Numbered from the stretch's first letter, positions 49,618 to 59,124 are shown. The stretch is DNA of 64,000 bases from Microtetraspora fusca (GCF_001570365.1 NZ_BBYK01000047.1:20900-84899); one strand, 5' to 3'. Notes: a model not told the origin generated them from the sequence alone. Program-made: numbers and translations.

Positions 49618-50411
49618 ACCGCCACCGGCGCCTTGATGCCGGGGTGCGGGTCGTAGCCGTCGAGCGTGATGTGCTCGTAGGTGTAGTCGAACAGGCTGTC
49701 CGCAGGCTTCAGGCTGAGCGTGGGGAACGGCCGCGCCTCGCGTGCGAGCTGCGTGCGGACCTGGTCCTCGTGGTTGTCGTAGATGTGACAGTCGCCTCCG
49801 GTCCAGATGAAGTCACCGACGCCGAGGCCCACCTGTTCGGCGATCATGTGCGTCAGCAGCGCGTAGCTCGCGATGTTGAACGGCACGCCGAGGAACAGGT
49901 CCGCGCTGCGCTGGTACAGCTGGCAGGAGAGCTTGCCGTCGGCGACGTAGAACTGGAAGAACGCGTGGCACGGCGGCAGCGCCATCCGGGGGATGTCGGC
50001 GACGTTCCACGCGGACACGATGATCCGCCGAGAGTCGGGGTTCTCGCGCAGCGTGCGCAGCACCTGGCTGATCTGGTCGACGTGCCCGCCGTCCGGGGTC
50101 GGCCACGACCGCCACTGCACGCCGTAGATCGGCCCGAGATCACCGTCCGGCGCCGCCCACTCGTCCCAAATCGTGATGCCGTTCTCCCGCAGCCACTTGA
50201 CGTTCGCGTCGCCGCGCAGGAACCACAGCAGCTCATACGCGATCGAGCGGAAGTGGACCTTCTTCGTCGTGATCAGCGGGAAGCCGTCCGCCAGCCGGTA
50301 GCGCAACTGATGACCGAAGATCGACCGCGTGCCCGTGCCCGTGCGGTCCTCCTTGTGGGCGCCTGTGTCGAGCACGTGGCGGAGCAGATCTTCGTACTGT
50401 GTGTCCGGCAT
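49614..50411 (-). CDS. thyA: thymidylate synthase
   Basis: 265 residues from ATG at 50411 ([20 protein letters not shown]). [17 protein letters not shown] binds phosphate, the catalytic Cys is in [14 protein letters not shown], and [19 protein letters not shown] and [16 protein letters not shown] are invariant blocks. It makes dTMP from dUMP with methylene-tetrahydrofolate. Operon with folA. An upstream start at 50441 is possible but has no homology. Confidence 0.95.
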   Translation of the reverse strand: MPDTQYEDLLRHVLDTGAHKEDRTGTGTRSIFGHQLRYRLADGFPLITTKKVHFRSIAYELLWFLRGDANVKWLRENGITIWDEWAAPDGDLGPIYGVQWRSWPTPDGGHVDQISQVLRTLRENPDSRRIIVSAWNVADIPRMALPPCHAFFQFYVADGKLSCQLYQRSADLFLGVPFNIASYALLTHMIAEQVGLGVGDFIWTGGDCHIYDNHEDQVRTQLAREARPFPTLSLKPADSLFDYTYEHITLDGYDPHPGIKAPVAV

Positions 50412-50445
50412 GCCCGCGAGCCTAGACGAGTAGTTCCCCACGGGG

Positions 50446-50830
50446 TTAATGGTCGTAGTCGTAGGCGGTCTGGGAACGCGTGATCGGTTGGCCGGCGGCT
50501 CGGTTGTGCCGGATGGCGGCGTTCAGGGCCAGAAGGCGTTGCGCGATGCGGACTCCTACGCCGTCGATGGTGCGTCCGCCGTGCTGTTCCCGGTCGAGAT
50601 GGCCTCCGAGAGTGTCGTTGACCGACTCGATGAGCCGGCGGATGCACGTGAGCAGCGGTTCACCAGGGTGGGGCGTGCGGTCGCGGTCGGATCAGCCGGA
50701 TGCCGCGCTCGGCGGGGAACTGGTCGAGCGCGCAGGAGAAATAGCCTTTGTCCGCGCAGGCGACCCCGGGCCGCAACCCCACGGGACGCGGCCCGGGCGG
50801 TTTCAGCCCCTCGTCCAGCCCTGGTCTGCG
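50446..50830 (-). pseudogene. IS982-family transposase remnant
   Basis: Minus-strand fragments in two frames: ADKGYFSCALDQFPAERGIRL, then [40 protein letters not shown] and a terminal [12 protein letters not shown]. This is the C-terminal half of IS982-type DDE transposases (RWIESVNDTLKGQLDLExHGGRT). It is frameshifted and lacks the N-terminus. The end lies 35 bases upstream of thyA, so the insertion could once have affected that operon's promoter. Confidence 0.8.
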
Positions 50831-50869
50831 ATCACCGGCTAGTCGGCTGCCACGGACGCCCGCACGGGA

Positions 50870-51295
50870 TCAGCCGCGTTTCGCCGGCGGCCAGCCGTGC
50901 CCCCACCCGCCTTGCACCATCGTCTGGAATGCCCATCCGTCCTCGGTGCGCACCAGCAGGTCGGCGTAGTGCATGCTTTCCCGCCGGCCCTCGATCGTCA
51001 TCGTCGCCGTGGTTTCCACCAGCACGAGATTCTGGCTGATGAAGCGCGGCGTCCTCGTGGACTCCAGGTCGAGGCCCGCCGTGCCCCCGCCCATGGCGTC
51101 CTTCATCGCCTCGATGTACTCCTCGCGCGTCCACTGCCGGACCGCCGCGAAGGCGCCCGGCACGTCGGTGGCCAGGTTCATCGGGAAGACCGCCAGATCG
51201 GCCAACCTCTCGATCTCCCCCTGTTCGGCCAGCGCATCGTACTGGCCGAACCAGTCTTCGACGCTCTTCAGTTCCTCATCGCTCGGCTCGTACAA
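50870..51295 (-). CDS. SnoaL/NTF2-like protein
   Basis: 141 residues from TTG at 51295, with GAGAAAGGGG upstream. DEELKSVEDWFGQYDALAEQ then IERLADLAVFPMNLAT and YADLLVRTEDGWAFQTM describe the NTF2 cone fold. Longer starts (to 51367) would place the operator palindrome inside the coding region and are rejected. The palindrome 22 bases upstream suggests TetR control. Function unknown; ketosteroid-isomerase-like relatives bind small hydrophobic molecules. Confidence 0.72.
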   Translation of the reverse strand: MYEPSDEELKSVEDWFGQYDALAEQGEIERLADLAVFPMNLATDVPGAFAAVRQWTREEYIEAMKDAMGGGTAGLDLESTRTPRFISQNLVLVETTATMTIEGRRESMHYADLLVRTEDGWAFQTMVQGGWGHGWPPAKRG

Positions 51296-51316
51296 GCCCG
51301 CGCCCCTTTCTCTTCC

Positions 51317-51332
51317 GTACGGTGTACCGTAC
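51317..51332 (-). promoter_or_regulatory. TetR-type palindromic operator
   Basis: GTACGGT-GT-ACCGTAC, a perfect 7-2-7 palindrome of the TACGGTGTACCGTA type bound by many TetR repressors. No TetR gene is adjacent; those nearby (53130) have a different site. Confidence 0.6.
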
Positions 51333-51777
51333 AGCATACGGCGAGTTCGGCCAAACGAGGCCCACACAGGGAAGACGACCGCTGGAACGCGCAGGCCAGA
51401 GGCTGTGGTCCAGTCCTTCGAGCCGAGGATGGCAGCCGGAGCGACGACCTCTTCGGCGTCGGCGAGGCGCGTGCCCGCTCACGTCACACCATGGACGACG
51501 GCCTGCCACGGCGACGTACGACGCGCTCCGAAATAGGAGCGATATCAGTGATATTTCGACCTATCGGCGGCATTCGGGAGAACCGCCCCGCAAAGTAACT
51601 CGCGTCCACCAAAAAACGAAAATGAAATCGGCAAGAGCTGCCCGCCTCCGTTTAGATTGCCACCGAACGGGAGAGGCCAAGCGGCGTTCAGAGAAAATCT
51701 CGAGCGGTTATCAAGGTTGGGTATTTTCCACCATCAACCGATTCGAGAATTATTACTCCGGGACGCGAGACCTTTCC
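51333..51777. other. AT-richer upstream region of the repeat-protein gene
   Basis: No gene supported. It contains nested inverted repeats: ATATCA-G-TGATAT at 51542-51554 and CGAAATA-N16-TATTTCG at 51529-51558. From about 51590 the DNA is unusually A-rich for this window, ending in AAGGAGAA before the TTG start at 51791. It should hold the promoter of the secreted repeat protein. Confidence 0.5.
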
Positions 51778-51790
51778 AAGGAGAACCAAG

Positions 51791-52792
51791 TTGCTCAAGT
51801 CCAGCAAGCTGGCCAGAGTGCTCATGATCAGCACTGTGGCGGTCGGGGGCGCCCTGGCCGCGGGTGGCGTGATCACCCCCGCGTTCGCGGACGGCGTCCC
51901 CGTCCCCGTGGTCACGAGCCACCATCGAGGCTCCACCTGTCCTTCCTGTGGCATCGGCAGGAACAAGAACCACAACCGGAACCACAACCGGAACCACAAT
52001 CGGAACCGCCAGCACCAGCGAGAGCGACAGCACGAGCGCCAGCATCAGGACCAGACGGTGCGGAACATCGTCGTGACGCCGCACAGGCCGCGGGTCCGTA
52101 CGGAGCCGACTCGGCCGACACTGCCCCCACCGCCCCCCGTGCCGCCCAGGCCGACACCGACTCCGACGCCCAGGCCGACGCCGACGCCATCGGTGACTCA
52201 AACCCCACCGACCACCGGGGTCACCACCAATACGGGCACCACGAATACAGGCACCACCAATACGGGCAACACGGAGACGGCCACCACCAATACAGGCACC
52301 ACCAATACAGGCACCACCAATACGGGCACCACGGAGACGGCCACCACCAATACAGGCACCACGGAGACGGTCACCACAGAGAACGTCTCCACAGAGAACG
52401 TCTCCACAGAGAACACCGAGAACGTCTCCACCGAGAATGTCTCCACGGAGACTCTCACCACGGGCGTCGAGGCGACCGGTGCGACGTGCGCCTGCGGGCT
52501 CGGCATCGCCGGGCTTTCCATCGGGGCGAACGCGGGGCTTTCCCTCGACGCGAATGTGACTACCGCATGGGTGCCCGCACCTCTCATTGTTGGACATTCC
52601 GCGGACGTCGCGGCCGCGGCGGGCGTCAACGCCGACCTCGGGACACTCGCCACCGCGAACGTCAACGCCGACCTCGGGACACTCGCCACCGCGAACGTCA
52701 ACGCCGACCTCGGGACGCTCGCCACCGCGAACGTCAACGCCGGTCTTGGACTGGGCCTCTGGACGAACGTCTGCGGCATCCTCTCCCTCTGA
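51791..52792 (+). CDS. secreted low-complexity repeat protein
   Basis: 333 residues from TTG at 51791 (AAGGAGAA upstream). Signal peptide about 1-34, ending ITPAFA. Then: a CPSC motif; an Asn/His/Arg tract (NHNR repeats); an RQHQ/RERQHE tract; a Pro-rich tract (PTPTPTPRPTPTP); a Thr-rich tract of TNTGT and TETAT units (about 145-190); TENVS repeats; a TCACGLGIAGL segment; and three exact copies of NADLGTLATANV encoded by 36-bp DNA repeats (about 52626-52733), ending in a Cys-containing tail. It is likely exported and wall- or surface-associated. No catalytic domain. The Thr-rich part could be glycosylated. Recent repeat expansion is clear. Confidence 0.7.
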   Translation: MLKSSKLARVLMISTVAVGGALAAGGVITPAFADGVPVPVVTSHHRGSTCPSCGIGRNKNHNRNHNRNHNRNRQHQRERQHERQHQDQTVRNIVVTPHRPRVRTEPTRPTLPPPPPVPPRPTPTPTPRPTPTPSVTQTPPTTGVTTNTGTTNTGTTNTGNTETATTNTGTTNTGTTNTGTTETATTNTGTTETVTTENVSTENVSTENTENVSTENVSTETLTTGVEATGATCACGLGIAGLSIGANAGLSLDANVTTAWVPAPLIVGHSADVAAAAGVNADLGTLATANVNADLGTLATANVNADLGTLATANVNAGLGLGLWTNVCGILSL

Positions 52793-52802
52793 CCCTCGCG
52801 TC

Positions 52803-52845
52803 GTATGCAGCGGCCGTCCGATCAGTCGGTACGGCCGCTGCATAC
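52803..52845 (+). terminator. long hairpin terminator after the repeat-protein gene
   Basis: GTATGCAGCGGCCGT (52803-52817) and its exact complement (52831-52845) form a 15-bp perfect stem with a 13-nt loop, 10 bases past the stop codon. Confidence 0.75.
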
Positions 52846-53129
52846 GGGCTCTTCGAACATGTCCCGGCCCCAGATGGTGCGGTTCCCCCGACTCGACGCG
52901 GGGCTGCGGCGCACCTGAGCCGTCCACAGCCCACAGCGGGTACGCGAGCGGTCGGAGAGCGTGGCGCCCGGATCACCGGCTCCGACCTGATGCGGCGCCC
53001 CACAAGAACAGCGGCGGCACGTCACAGGCTGAGCGCGGCATCACGCACGCGCCCGGGACGCACACCGGCGCCGCCCCGCATGGATGTACATTCGGCACCC
53101 TCGTGGCGCCGATCCCCGGCGGGATCGGG
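52846..53129. other. intergenic region with no supportable gene
   Basis: A 67-codon minus-strand frame starting MTCRRCSCGAPHQ (52822-53025) overlaps the terminator and has no ribosome site; not annotated as a gene. Confidence 0.5.
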
Positions 53130-53801
53130 TCACCGAGGAGGCGCGAGGAACCCCTCGATCACGTGACGGACCTTGTCCCCGGCGTCCTTGTCGCCGAGCC
53201 GCAAGGCGGTGTTGGCGGCGCAGAGCACCGCATCGATCTGGAAGGCGGCGAGGTCGGCGTCCAGGTCGGCGATCTCGCCGGTGTCGGCCGCGAATCGCAG
53301 TTCGCCGGCGATGAGACCGCGCCAGTCTCGCTGGTGCCGGAAGAGCGCGTCATGGACCTGCCCCGGCCTGCTGTCGAAGTCCGCGAGGTTCGCCGCCCAG
53401 AAACAGCCGCCCGGGAACAGCGGCGTCTCGGCGTAGGCCATCCATCGTTCGATCAGCGCCCGCAACCGGGCGGCGCCGCGGGACACGGCCTGCGTCGGGC
53501 GGACGACCGTGTCGGTGAACACCTCACGCGCGGCCTCGACGGCGGCGACCTGCAGATTCTCCTTGGTCGCGAACAACGTCTGGATGCCGCTCTTGCTGAG
53601 CCCGAGGTCGGCGGCCAGCCGGCCGAAGCTGAGGCCGTTGAGCCCTTCCAGCGACGCCACATCGACGGCGTGGCGTGTGATCGTCCGTCTGGCCCGCGCG
53701 CCGCGGAGGAGGCGTTGGTCGGACACCGCCACGCCTGCTCCGTCGGGGCGGGTTCCCGCGTCTGCCCCTGATCGCTGCGCCGGCTCGTTCATCGACTCCA
53801 T
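53130..53801 (-). CDS. TetR/AcrR family transcriptional regulator
   Basis: 223 residues from ATG at 53801, or 220 from a second ATG at 53792. Helix-turn-helix LSFGRLAADLGLSKSGIQTLFATKENLQ is followed by a TetR_C ligand domain (RWMAYAETPLFPGGCFWAANL). It diverges from the GDSL-hydrolase gene; the palindrome at 53827-53846 lies between them and close to the GDSL start. It likely represses the hydrolase and the downstream exporter. Confidence 0.87.
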   Translation of the reverse strand: MESMNEPAQRSGADAGTRPDGAGVAVSDQRLLRGARARRTITRHAVDVASLEGLNGLSFGRLAADLGLSKSGIQTLFATKENLQVAAVEAAREVFTDTVVRPTQAVSRGAARLRALIERWMAYAETPLFPGGCFWAANLADFDSRPGQVHDALFRHQRDWRGLIAGELRFAADTGEIADLDADLAAFQIDAVLCAANTALRLGDKDAGDKVRHVIEGFLAPPR

Positions 53802-53826
53802 CCTGCCACAGCCCGCATTGCGAAAT

Positions 53827-53846
53827 ACATACGACCGACCGTATGT
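53827..53846. promoter_or_regulatory. TetR operator between divergent TetR and GDSL genes
   Basis: ACATACG-ACCGAC-CGTATGT, a perfect 7-6-7 palindrome, 25 bases before the TetR start and 7 before the GDSL start. The central ACCGAC is itself near-symmetric, giving a QacR-like operator. Confidence 0.75.
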
Positions 53847-53853
53847 TTTCTTT

Positions 53854-54561
53854 GTGACCATGTATCCCACAGAGGAGTCCGACCCCTTCTGCCTGTCGGC
53901 GGCGAGCGCCACGCGGCTGCTGGCCGGCGCGCCCTGGCGACGGTTCGCGTCGATGGGCGACAGCCTCGCGGCCGGGACCGGGGACCCGACCCCCGGCTAC
54001 GCGAACCTGGGATGGCCCGACCGGCTGGCCGACATCCTTCGCCGGGCACGCCCCGACCTGGCGTACCTGAACGCCGCGAAAATCGGGGCGACGACCACCA
54101 AGACGTTGGAGAACCAGGTAGGCCCGGTCCTCGAGTTCGGCCCCGACCTGATCCACATCTCGTGCGGCGCGAACGACATCTGGCAGCCGGATCCCGACCT
54201 CGTCGAGATCGGGCGGAACCTGCGGCGGATATTCGCGCGTGCCGCGGAGACCGGCGCCCAGCTGACGACGTTCACCCTCGGCGCGGCCTTCGTCGTGCCG
54301 AGGTTCCCGGACTGGCACGACCGGGTGCGCGCACTCAACGACATCACCCGCGAACTGGCGGCCACCCATGCCGCCGTGCTCGTCGACATGTGGAGCCACC
54401 CCGTCAATTCCCGGCCGAACCTCTTGAGTACGGACCGCGTCCACTTCTCGACATCAGGTCAGGCCGTGATGGCGTCCGAGCTGGTCAAGGGACTCGCGGG
54501 CGTGCTCGGCACGCGTTCTGTGACAAGCGATCGAGCGTCCGAGCGATGTGGAAAGGCATGA
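53854..54561 (+). CDS. SGNH/GDSL hydrolase
   Basis: 235 residues from GTG at 53854, with ATG at 53860 as alternative; no ribosome site, so probably leaderless. Block I is FASMGDSLAAGTGD (nucleophile Ser in GDSL), block II has Gly in KIGATTTKTLENQ, block III is SCGANDIW, and block V is STDRVHFSTSG (Asp, His). It hydrolyses an ester, likely of a lipid or acylated metabolite. No signal peptide. Next comes a DHA2 exporter 58 bases downstream, so the two may process and export one compound. Confidence 0.87.
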   Translation: MTMYPTEESDPFCLSAASATRLLAGAPWRRFASMGDSLAAGTGDPTPGYANLGWPDRLADILRRARPDLAYLNAAKIGATTTKTLENQVGPVLEFGPDLIHISCGANDIWQPDPDLVEIGRNLRRIFARAAETGAQLTTFTLGAAFVVPRFPDWHDRVRALNDITRELAATHAAVLVDMWSHPVNSRPNLLSTDRVHFSTSGQAVMASELVKGLAGVLGTRSVTSDRASERCGKA

Positions 54562-54619
54562 GACCGCCGCCGCGCCACCCGGCGTGCTCGGCGGCGAACG
54601 GAACAAGGGAGACGCCCGC

Positions 54620-56086
54620 GTGACCGACATCGACGAATCCCTCCAAGCGCGAGGGGCCGCGCCGCCGACCTCGTCTCCCACGCCGTGGCGCGCCGTGTCC
54701 GTCGTGATGGTCGGCACGTTCATGGCGATTCTGGACTCGTTCATCGTCGTCGTCGCCGAGCCGGCCATCAAAGCCGACCTCGGCGCGTCCAGCGGCGAAC
54801 TGCAGTGGATCATGGCGGGCTACCAGCTCACCTACGCGGTGTGCCTCATCACCGGAGGCCGCCTCGGCGACCTGCACGGGCGCAAACGGATCTTCACGCT
54901 GGGAATGGCGCTCTTCACGCTGTCCTCGACCGCCTGCGCTCTGTCCGGCACGGCGATCGCTCTCATCGCGGCACGGCTCGCACAGGGATTGGGCGCCGCG
55001 CTGATGGTGCCGCAGGTCTTCGCCGTCATCACATTGCTGGTCCCCGAGAAGGACCGCCACCGTGCCTTCGGCGTCCTCGGCATGGTGATCGGACTGGCGA
55101 CGAGCGGCGGTCAGCTCATCGGCGGCCTGCTGATCGGCGCCGACCTTTTCGGCTCCGGCTGGCGGCCGGTGTTCTGGATCAACGTCCCGATCGGGCTCGC
55201 CACGATCCTGCTGGCGATGCGGTACGTCCCCGAGTCACGGGCGACGCGCGCACGCGGCATCGACATCCCGGGAGTCACGGTTCTCACCGTCGCGTTGTTC
55301 CTGGTCGTCTTCCCGCTCATTCAGGGTCACGAGGCAGGCTGGCCGTGGTGGACGTGGGCCAGCCTCGCCGCGAGCGTCGCGGCCTTCGCCGTTTTCGCCC
55401 ACGTCGAGCGCTGGATCGGCAACCGAGGCGGCGATCCCCTCCTGAGGCTCTCCCTTTTCGCGACGCGGTCCTTCTCCGTCGGCATCGTCCTCGTGCTCGC
55501 CATCTACGCCGTCCTCACCTCGTACTACCTCGTGCTGTCCATCGCACTGCAAGACGGGTTGGACATGTCGGCGCTCGGGGCCGGCCTGGTGTACACCCCT
55601 GCGGCGCTGACGTTCTTCGTCTTCAGCGTGATCGCGAGCAGGCTGGTGCCGAAGTACGGCCGCCGCGTGCTGGAGATCGGGGCGATCGTGCTCGCCGTCG
55701 GCTACGCGTCGACCGTGATCGTTCTGACGTCAGGGCTCCAACTGACACCCGGTCTGATCATCCCGACCCTCATGCTGCAGAGCGTCGGCGGCGGCCTGCT
55801 GATCACGCCGTCGCTCAACGCGGTCCTGAGCCGAATCGACCCGGACGACGTCGGCCTCGCCTCCGGGGTGCTCTCCACCTCCCAGCAGGTCGGCGGCGCA
55901 CTCGGGGTCGCGATCATCGGACTCGTGTTCTTCAGTTCCTTCCGTCCCGCTGCGGAAGGCAAGGTCGGGGCTGCCGCGCACGCGTTGGCGATGTCCTCGA
56001 TCTTCACCCTCATCACCGCGATCGTGGCGACACTGCTGGTCTACCTGCTGCCCGCCGGCCGGGCGCGTGGCGGCGACCGCCCATGA
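54620..56086 (+). CDS. DHA2-family MFS exporter (14 TMS)
   Basis: 488 residues from GTG at 54620. Motif A-like GGRLGDLHGRKRIFTLGM; motif C-like region LGVLGMVIGLATSGGQLIGGLL; helix 1 VGTFMAILDSFIVVVAEPAI is typical of EmrB/QacA drug antiporters. Around 14 hydrophobic helices. It follows the GDSL hydrolase gene by 58 bases and should be co-transcribed, hence controlled by the TetR at 53130. Probably expels an antibiotic or detergent-like compound using proton motive force. Confidence 0.9.
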   Translation: MTDIDESLQARGAAPPTSSPTPWRAVSVVMVGTFMAILDSFIVVVAEPAIKADLGASSGELQWIMAGYQLTYAVCLITGGRLGDLHGRKRIFTLGMALFTLSSTACALSGTAIALIAARLAQGLGAALMVPQVFAVITLLVPEKDRHRAFGVLGMVIGLATSGGQLIGGLLIGADLFGSGWRPVFWINVPIGLATILLAMRYVPESRATRARGIDIPGVTVLTVALFLVVFPLIQGHEAGWPWWTWASLAASVAAFAVFAHVERWIGNRGGDPLLRLSLFATRSFSVGIVLVLAIYAVLTSYYLVLSIALQDGLDMSALGAGLVYTPAALTFFVFSVIASRLVPKYGRRVLEIGAIVLAVGYASTVIVLTSGLQLTPGLIIPTLMLQSVGGGLLITPSLNAVLSRIDPDDVGLASGVLSTSQQVGGALGVAIIGLVFFSSFRPAAEGKVGAAAHALAMSSIFTLITAIVATLLVYLLPAGRARGGDRP

Positions 56087-56229
56087 GACGCCCGCCCGAT
56101 GCGGACCGCGTTCGATCGCATCGGGCGGCCAACGGCGAGGCACCGCCATCTGGATCTCACCGTCGGGCAGTTGGAGCCCTCCTGCGCCTCGTGGATCTCC
56201 CCCGCTGTTCGCTGAGCATCCCTGGAACC

Positions 56230-56673
56230 GTGAAGTTTCCGTGCTTCACCGCCGACGATCGGGGACGAATACTGCTGACCGTGACGTGGGACGGCGCCGA
56301 CCAAAGGAACGGCGGAAAACTCGCCGCCCTGGGCATCGTCTGGTTCGCGGGCACGCCGTTCCTGGCGATGGTGGCGTTCTGGTTCGGCTTCTCGCTGGCG
56401 GGCGCCGAGCCGGTGAACGCCCAACTGGCCGTCGTCTTCGCCTTCGCCGCCGCGATACTCGGCCTGGGAGCACCGGTCGTGGGCCTCCTCTTCTCTCTGA
56501 CGAGCCGCAACAAGATCGGCGCATGGATCTACGGCCTGATCACGGCCGCGATCGGGGTCCTCCTCTACACCCAGGTCGTCGCGCCGATGATGGCGAGATA
56601 TCCGGCCTACGTCGAGGACCCTCCCGTCTGCACAGCACCGCCGGACAGGGCGGCAGGTGTACCGGGCTGTTAG
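56230..56673 (+). CDS. small hypothetical membrane protein
   Basis: 147 residues if GTG at 56230 is the start. A short soluble N-terminus precedes three hydrophobic stretches (LAALGIVWFAGTPFLAMVAF; LAVVFAFAAAILGLGAPVVG; GAWIYGLITAAIGVLLYTQV), then a Pro/Cys-containing tail. No clear ribosome site, and the frame is open further upstream, so the exact start is uncertain. I do not recognise a family. It is 143 bases past the exporter gene and may be in its transcript. Confidence 0.55.
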   Translation: MKFPCFTADDRGRILLTVTWDGADQRNGGKLAALGIVWFAGTPFLAMVAFWFGFSLAGAEPVNAQLAVVFAFAAAILGLGAPVVGLLFSLTSRNKIGAWIYGLITAAIGVLLYTQVVAPMMARYPAYVEDPPVCTAPPDRAAGVPGC

Positions 56674-56848
56674 GTCGTGTCTGACACTCGCCTAGCCGAT
56701 CAGGTGGGCATCTGCCAGTTCACGCCTGTCCGTTTGCTCTCCAGCGTGGCTCTAACCGGGCTCGAATGTGGTCGGGTACAGATCGGTGGGGGGCCGTGGC
56801 TCGTCGGTTCCTGCGAATCGTCGTGCAGTCTGACCGAGGAGCACGCCT

Positions 56849-59056
56849 GTGAACGCCCTCACACGTCTCGCGCTGAGGCGACCCGGACTGGTCGTCGCGA
56901 TCTGGCTCGTCCTTGCCGCCGTCTCGGTGCCGCTGATGCTCCAGCTACCCGGCGCGCTCAAGGCGGGAGGCTTCGACAACCCCCGCGGGGAGAGCGCGGC
57001 CGGACAGCGGATCCTGGAGCGGGCCTTCGCCGAGGTCCCGGAGGAACTGCAGGTCGTCCTGCACGACGCCTCGGGGGATGTCACCCGGGTCGTGGACCAC
57101 GCCGCGGCGCTGGCCCGGCCCCTCCCCCACGTCGCCTCGGTCTCCGACTACCGGCAAGAGCCGCGGTGGCTCTCCGCCGACCGGCACACCACCTTCCTGC
57201 GGCTCGGGTTCCGCGCCGACCCGACCACCGTGCAGAACCTGATCCCCGACCTGCGAGAGCGGATGACCGCCGCGCTGCGCGGCCATGGCGTACGGGTGCA
57301 TGTAACCGGCACGCAGGCGCTGGACTACGACCTGAGCATCCAGTCGGAGCAGGACGCGGCCACCGCGGAGATGATCGCCTTTCCGCTGCTCGTCGTCGTG
57401 CTGCTGCTGGTGTTCCGTTCGGTGGCGGCGATGCTCGTGCCGGTCGTGCTGGCCGGGCTCGCCCTCGTCACCGCCATGGCCGTCGGCTACCTGATCGCCG
57501 GCGTCACCGACGTCTCCATCCTCTTCACGAACGCGGTCTCGATCATCGGACTGGCCGTCGCGGTCGACTACTCGCTGTTCATCATCCGGCGCTACCGGGA
57601 AGAGCTCGCCGCCGGCGCGGACCACCTCACCGCGCTGGAGACCGCCATGCGCACAGCGGGCCACGCCGTGCTGTTCAGTGGCCTCGCCGTGGTGGCCGCG
57701 CTGATGGCCCTGTTCATCCCCCGGCTGATGGTCTTCACGAGCATCGCGCTGGCGGGCATCACGGTGACGATGGTGGCGCTGGCCATGACCATGACGCTGT
57801 TGCCGGCCGTACTGCGGCTCATGGGCAGGCGCATCGACTGGCTGTCGATCGGCCGCGGCGGCACCCCCGCGGACCGGGCGCGCGGCGCGGGACCGCTCGC
57901 CCGGCTGCACCGGCGGCCGGTGCCGCTGCTGCTGGCGTTGGCCGTGCTGTTCGCACTGCTGGCGTGGCCGATGGGATGGATCAGGCTGCAGGCGCCGGTG
58001 GCGAGCGCGTCCATCCTGCCCTCCTCCGCCGATTCCCGGCAGGGCATCGAACGGCTGCAGGCCGACCTCGACCCCCGCGATCTGTTCCCGCTCCAGGTCG
58101 TCCTGACCGCCCCGGTCCGGAACGGCCCGGCACCGCTGCTCGACGGCGTACGGGCGGTCACCGAGGTGACGGGGTCGCTGCGGCAGGCGGTGTCGTCGGC
58201 CCAGGCCGTCACCGACCTCGGCCTCCCGCGAGAGGCGCTCGGCGCGGCGGCGGCCGGGGACCTCGCCGGGCTGCCCGACGAGGCCAGGGCCGCGTTCGCC
58301 GCACTGTGGGGCGAGAGTGCGGGCCGGTACGTCACCAGGGTGGTGACCACGGCGGCGGAGGGCCCGGACAGCGACCGGACGCACGATCTGGTGCGGGACC
58401 TGCGCGACCGGCTGCCGTCGGCCGTCGGGCCGGATGTGGACGTGCACGTCGTCGGCCCGACGGCGCACGGGGTGGACTTCGACGACGTCCTGGTCCGGTC
58501 GATGCCGGCGATCCTCGGCACCGCCGCGCTGATCACCTTCGTGCTGCTGGCCGGCGCGTTCCGGTCGTGGCGGCTGCCGCTGCTGGCGCTGATCCTCAAC
58601 GCGATGGTGGTCGCGGCGAGCCTGGGTCTGCTCACCCTGATCAGCCAGACCTGGCTGGGCCAGCGGATCGACAGCACCACCCCGGCCCTGGTGTTCGCCG
58701 TCATGTTCGGGCTGAGCATGGACTACATGGTCATCATGATCTCCCGCATGCGCGAGTCCTACCTGGCGCAGGGCGACCACCTGAACGCGGTGAACGAGGG
58801 GATGCGGCGCACCGCCGCCCTGGTCAACAGCGCCGCCCTCATCATGGTCGCGGTGTTCGTGTCGTTCCTCGCCGCGAAGATCAGCATCGTCCAGCAGCTC
58901 GGACTCGGGCTGGCCATCGCCGTGGTGCTGGACGCGGTCATCGTCCGGCTGCTGATCATGCCCGCCACGCTGCACCTGCTCGGCCCGCGTGTCTGGGGCG
59001 GGCCGCCGCGGGTCTGCCCCGACATTCCCGCGGAGGAGCCGCGCCCCGCCCGCTGA
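56849..59056 (+). CDS. MMPL/RND-family transporter
   Basis: 735 residues from GTG at 56849. Helix 1 (RRPGLVVAIWLVLAAVSVPL) is followed by an extracytoplasmic loop and two MMPL repeats: GLAVAVDYSLFIIRRYREEL in the first and MFGLSMDYMVIMISRMRESYL (in two parts) in the second. The Asp-Tyr pairs in both are the proton-relay residues of MmpL proteins. It probably exports a lipid or polyketide. It converges on the acyl-AMP ligase/aminotransferase cluster, which fits a role in exporting that product, though the transcripts are separate. Confidence 0.9.
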   Translation: MNALTRLALRRPGLVVAIWLVLAAVSVPLMLQLPGALKAGGFDNPRGESAAGQRILERAFAEVPEELQVVLHDASGDVTRVVDHAAALARPLPHVASVSDYRQEPRWLSADRHTTFLRLGFRADPTTVQNLIPDLRERMTAALRGHGVRVHVTGTQALDYDLSIQSEQDAATAEMIAFPLLVVVLLLVFRSVAAMLVPVVLAGLALVTAMAVGYLIAGVTDVSILFTNAVSIIGLAVAVDYSLFIIRRYREELAAGADHLTALETAMRTAGHAVLFSGLAVVAALMALFIPRLMVFTSIALAGITVTMVALAMTMTLLPAVLRLMGRRIDWLSIGRGGTPADRARGAGPLARLHRRPVPLLLALAVLFALLAWPMGWIRLQAPVASASILPSSADSRQGIERLQADLDPRDLFPLQVVLTAPVRNGPAPLLDGVRAVTEVTGSLRQAVSSAQAVTDLGLPREALGAAAAGDLAGLPDEARAAFAALWGESAGRYVTRVVTTAAEGPDSDRTHDLVRDLRDRLPSAVGPDVDVHVVGPTAHGVDFDDVLVRSMPAILGTAALITFVLLAGAFRSWRLPLLALILNAMVVAASLGLLTLISQTWLGQRIDSTTPALVFAVMFGLSMDYMVIMISRMRESYLAQGDHLNAVNEGMRRTAALVNSAALIMVAVFVSFLAAKISIVQQLGLGLAIAVVLDAVIVRLLIMPATLHLLGPRVWGGPPRVCPDIPAEEPRPAR

Positions 59057-59088
59057 TCCGGCGCGAACCGGTCGGGAGGGACGGCCGC

Positions 59089-59117
59089 GGCGGGAGGGCC
59101 GGGAAGCCCGTCCCGCC
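59089..59117. terminator. bidirectional hairpin between MMPL and acyl-AMP ligase genes
   Basis: GGCGGGAGGGC (59089-59099) pairs with GCCCGTCCCGCC (59106-59117) with a single bulged base and a 6-nt loop, between the two convergent stops at 59056 and 59125. Confidence 0.6.
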
Positions 59118-59124
59118 CCGCGCT

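Noticed and set aside
51950-52740. Possible CRISPR array or satellite in the repeat region
   Set aside because: The repeats are in-frame codon repeats of different unit lengths inside one exported protein, with no constant repeat and unique spacers.
52822-53025. 67-codon Cys-containing minus-strand ORF
   Set aside because: It begins in the flank and runs into the terminator of the repeat-protein gene; no ribosome site and no zinc-finger spacing that I trust.
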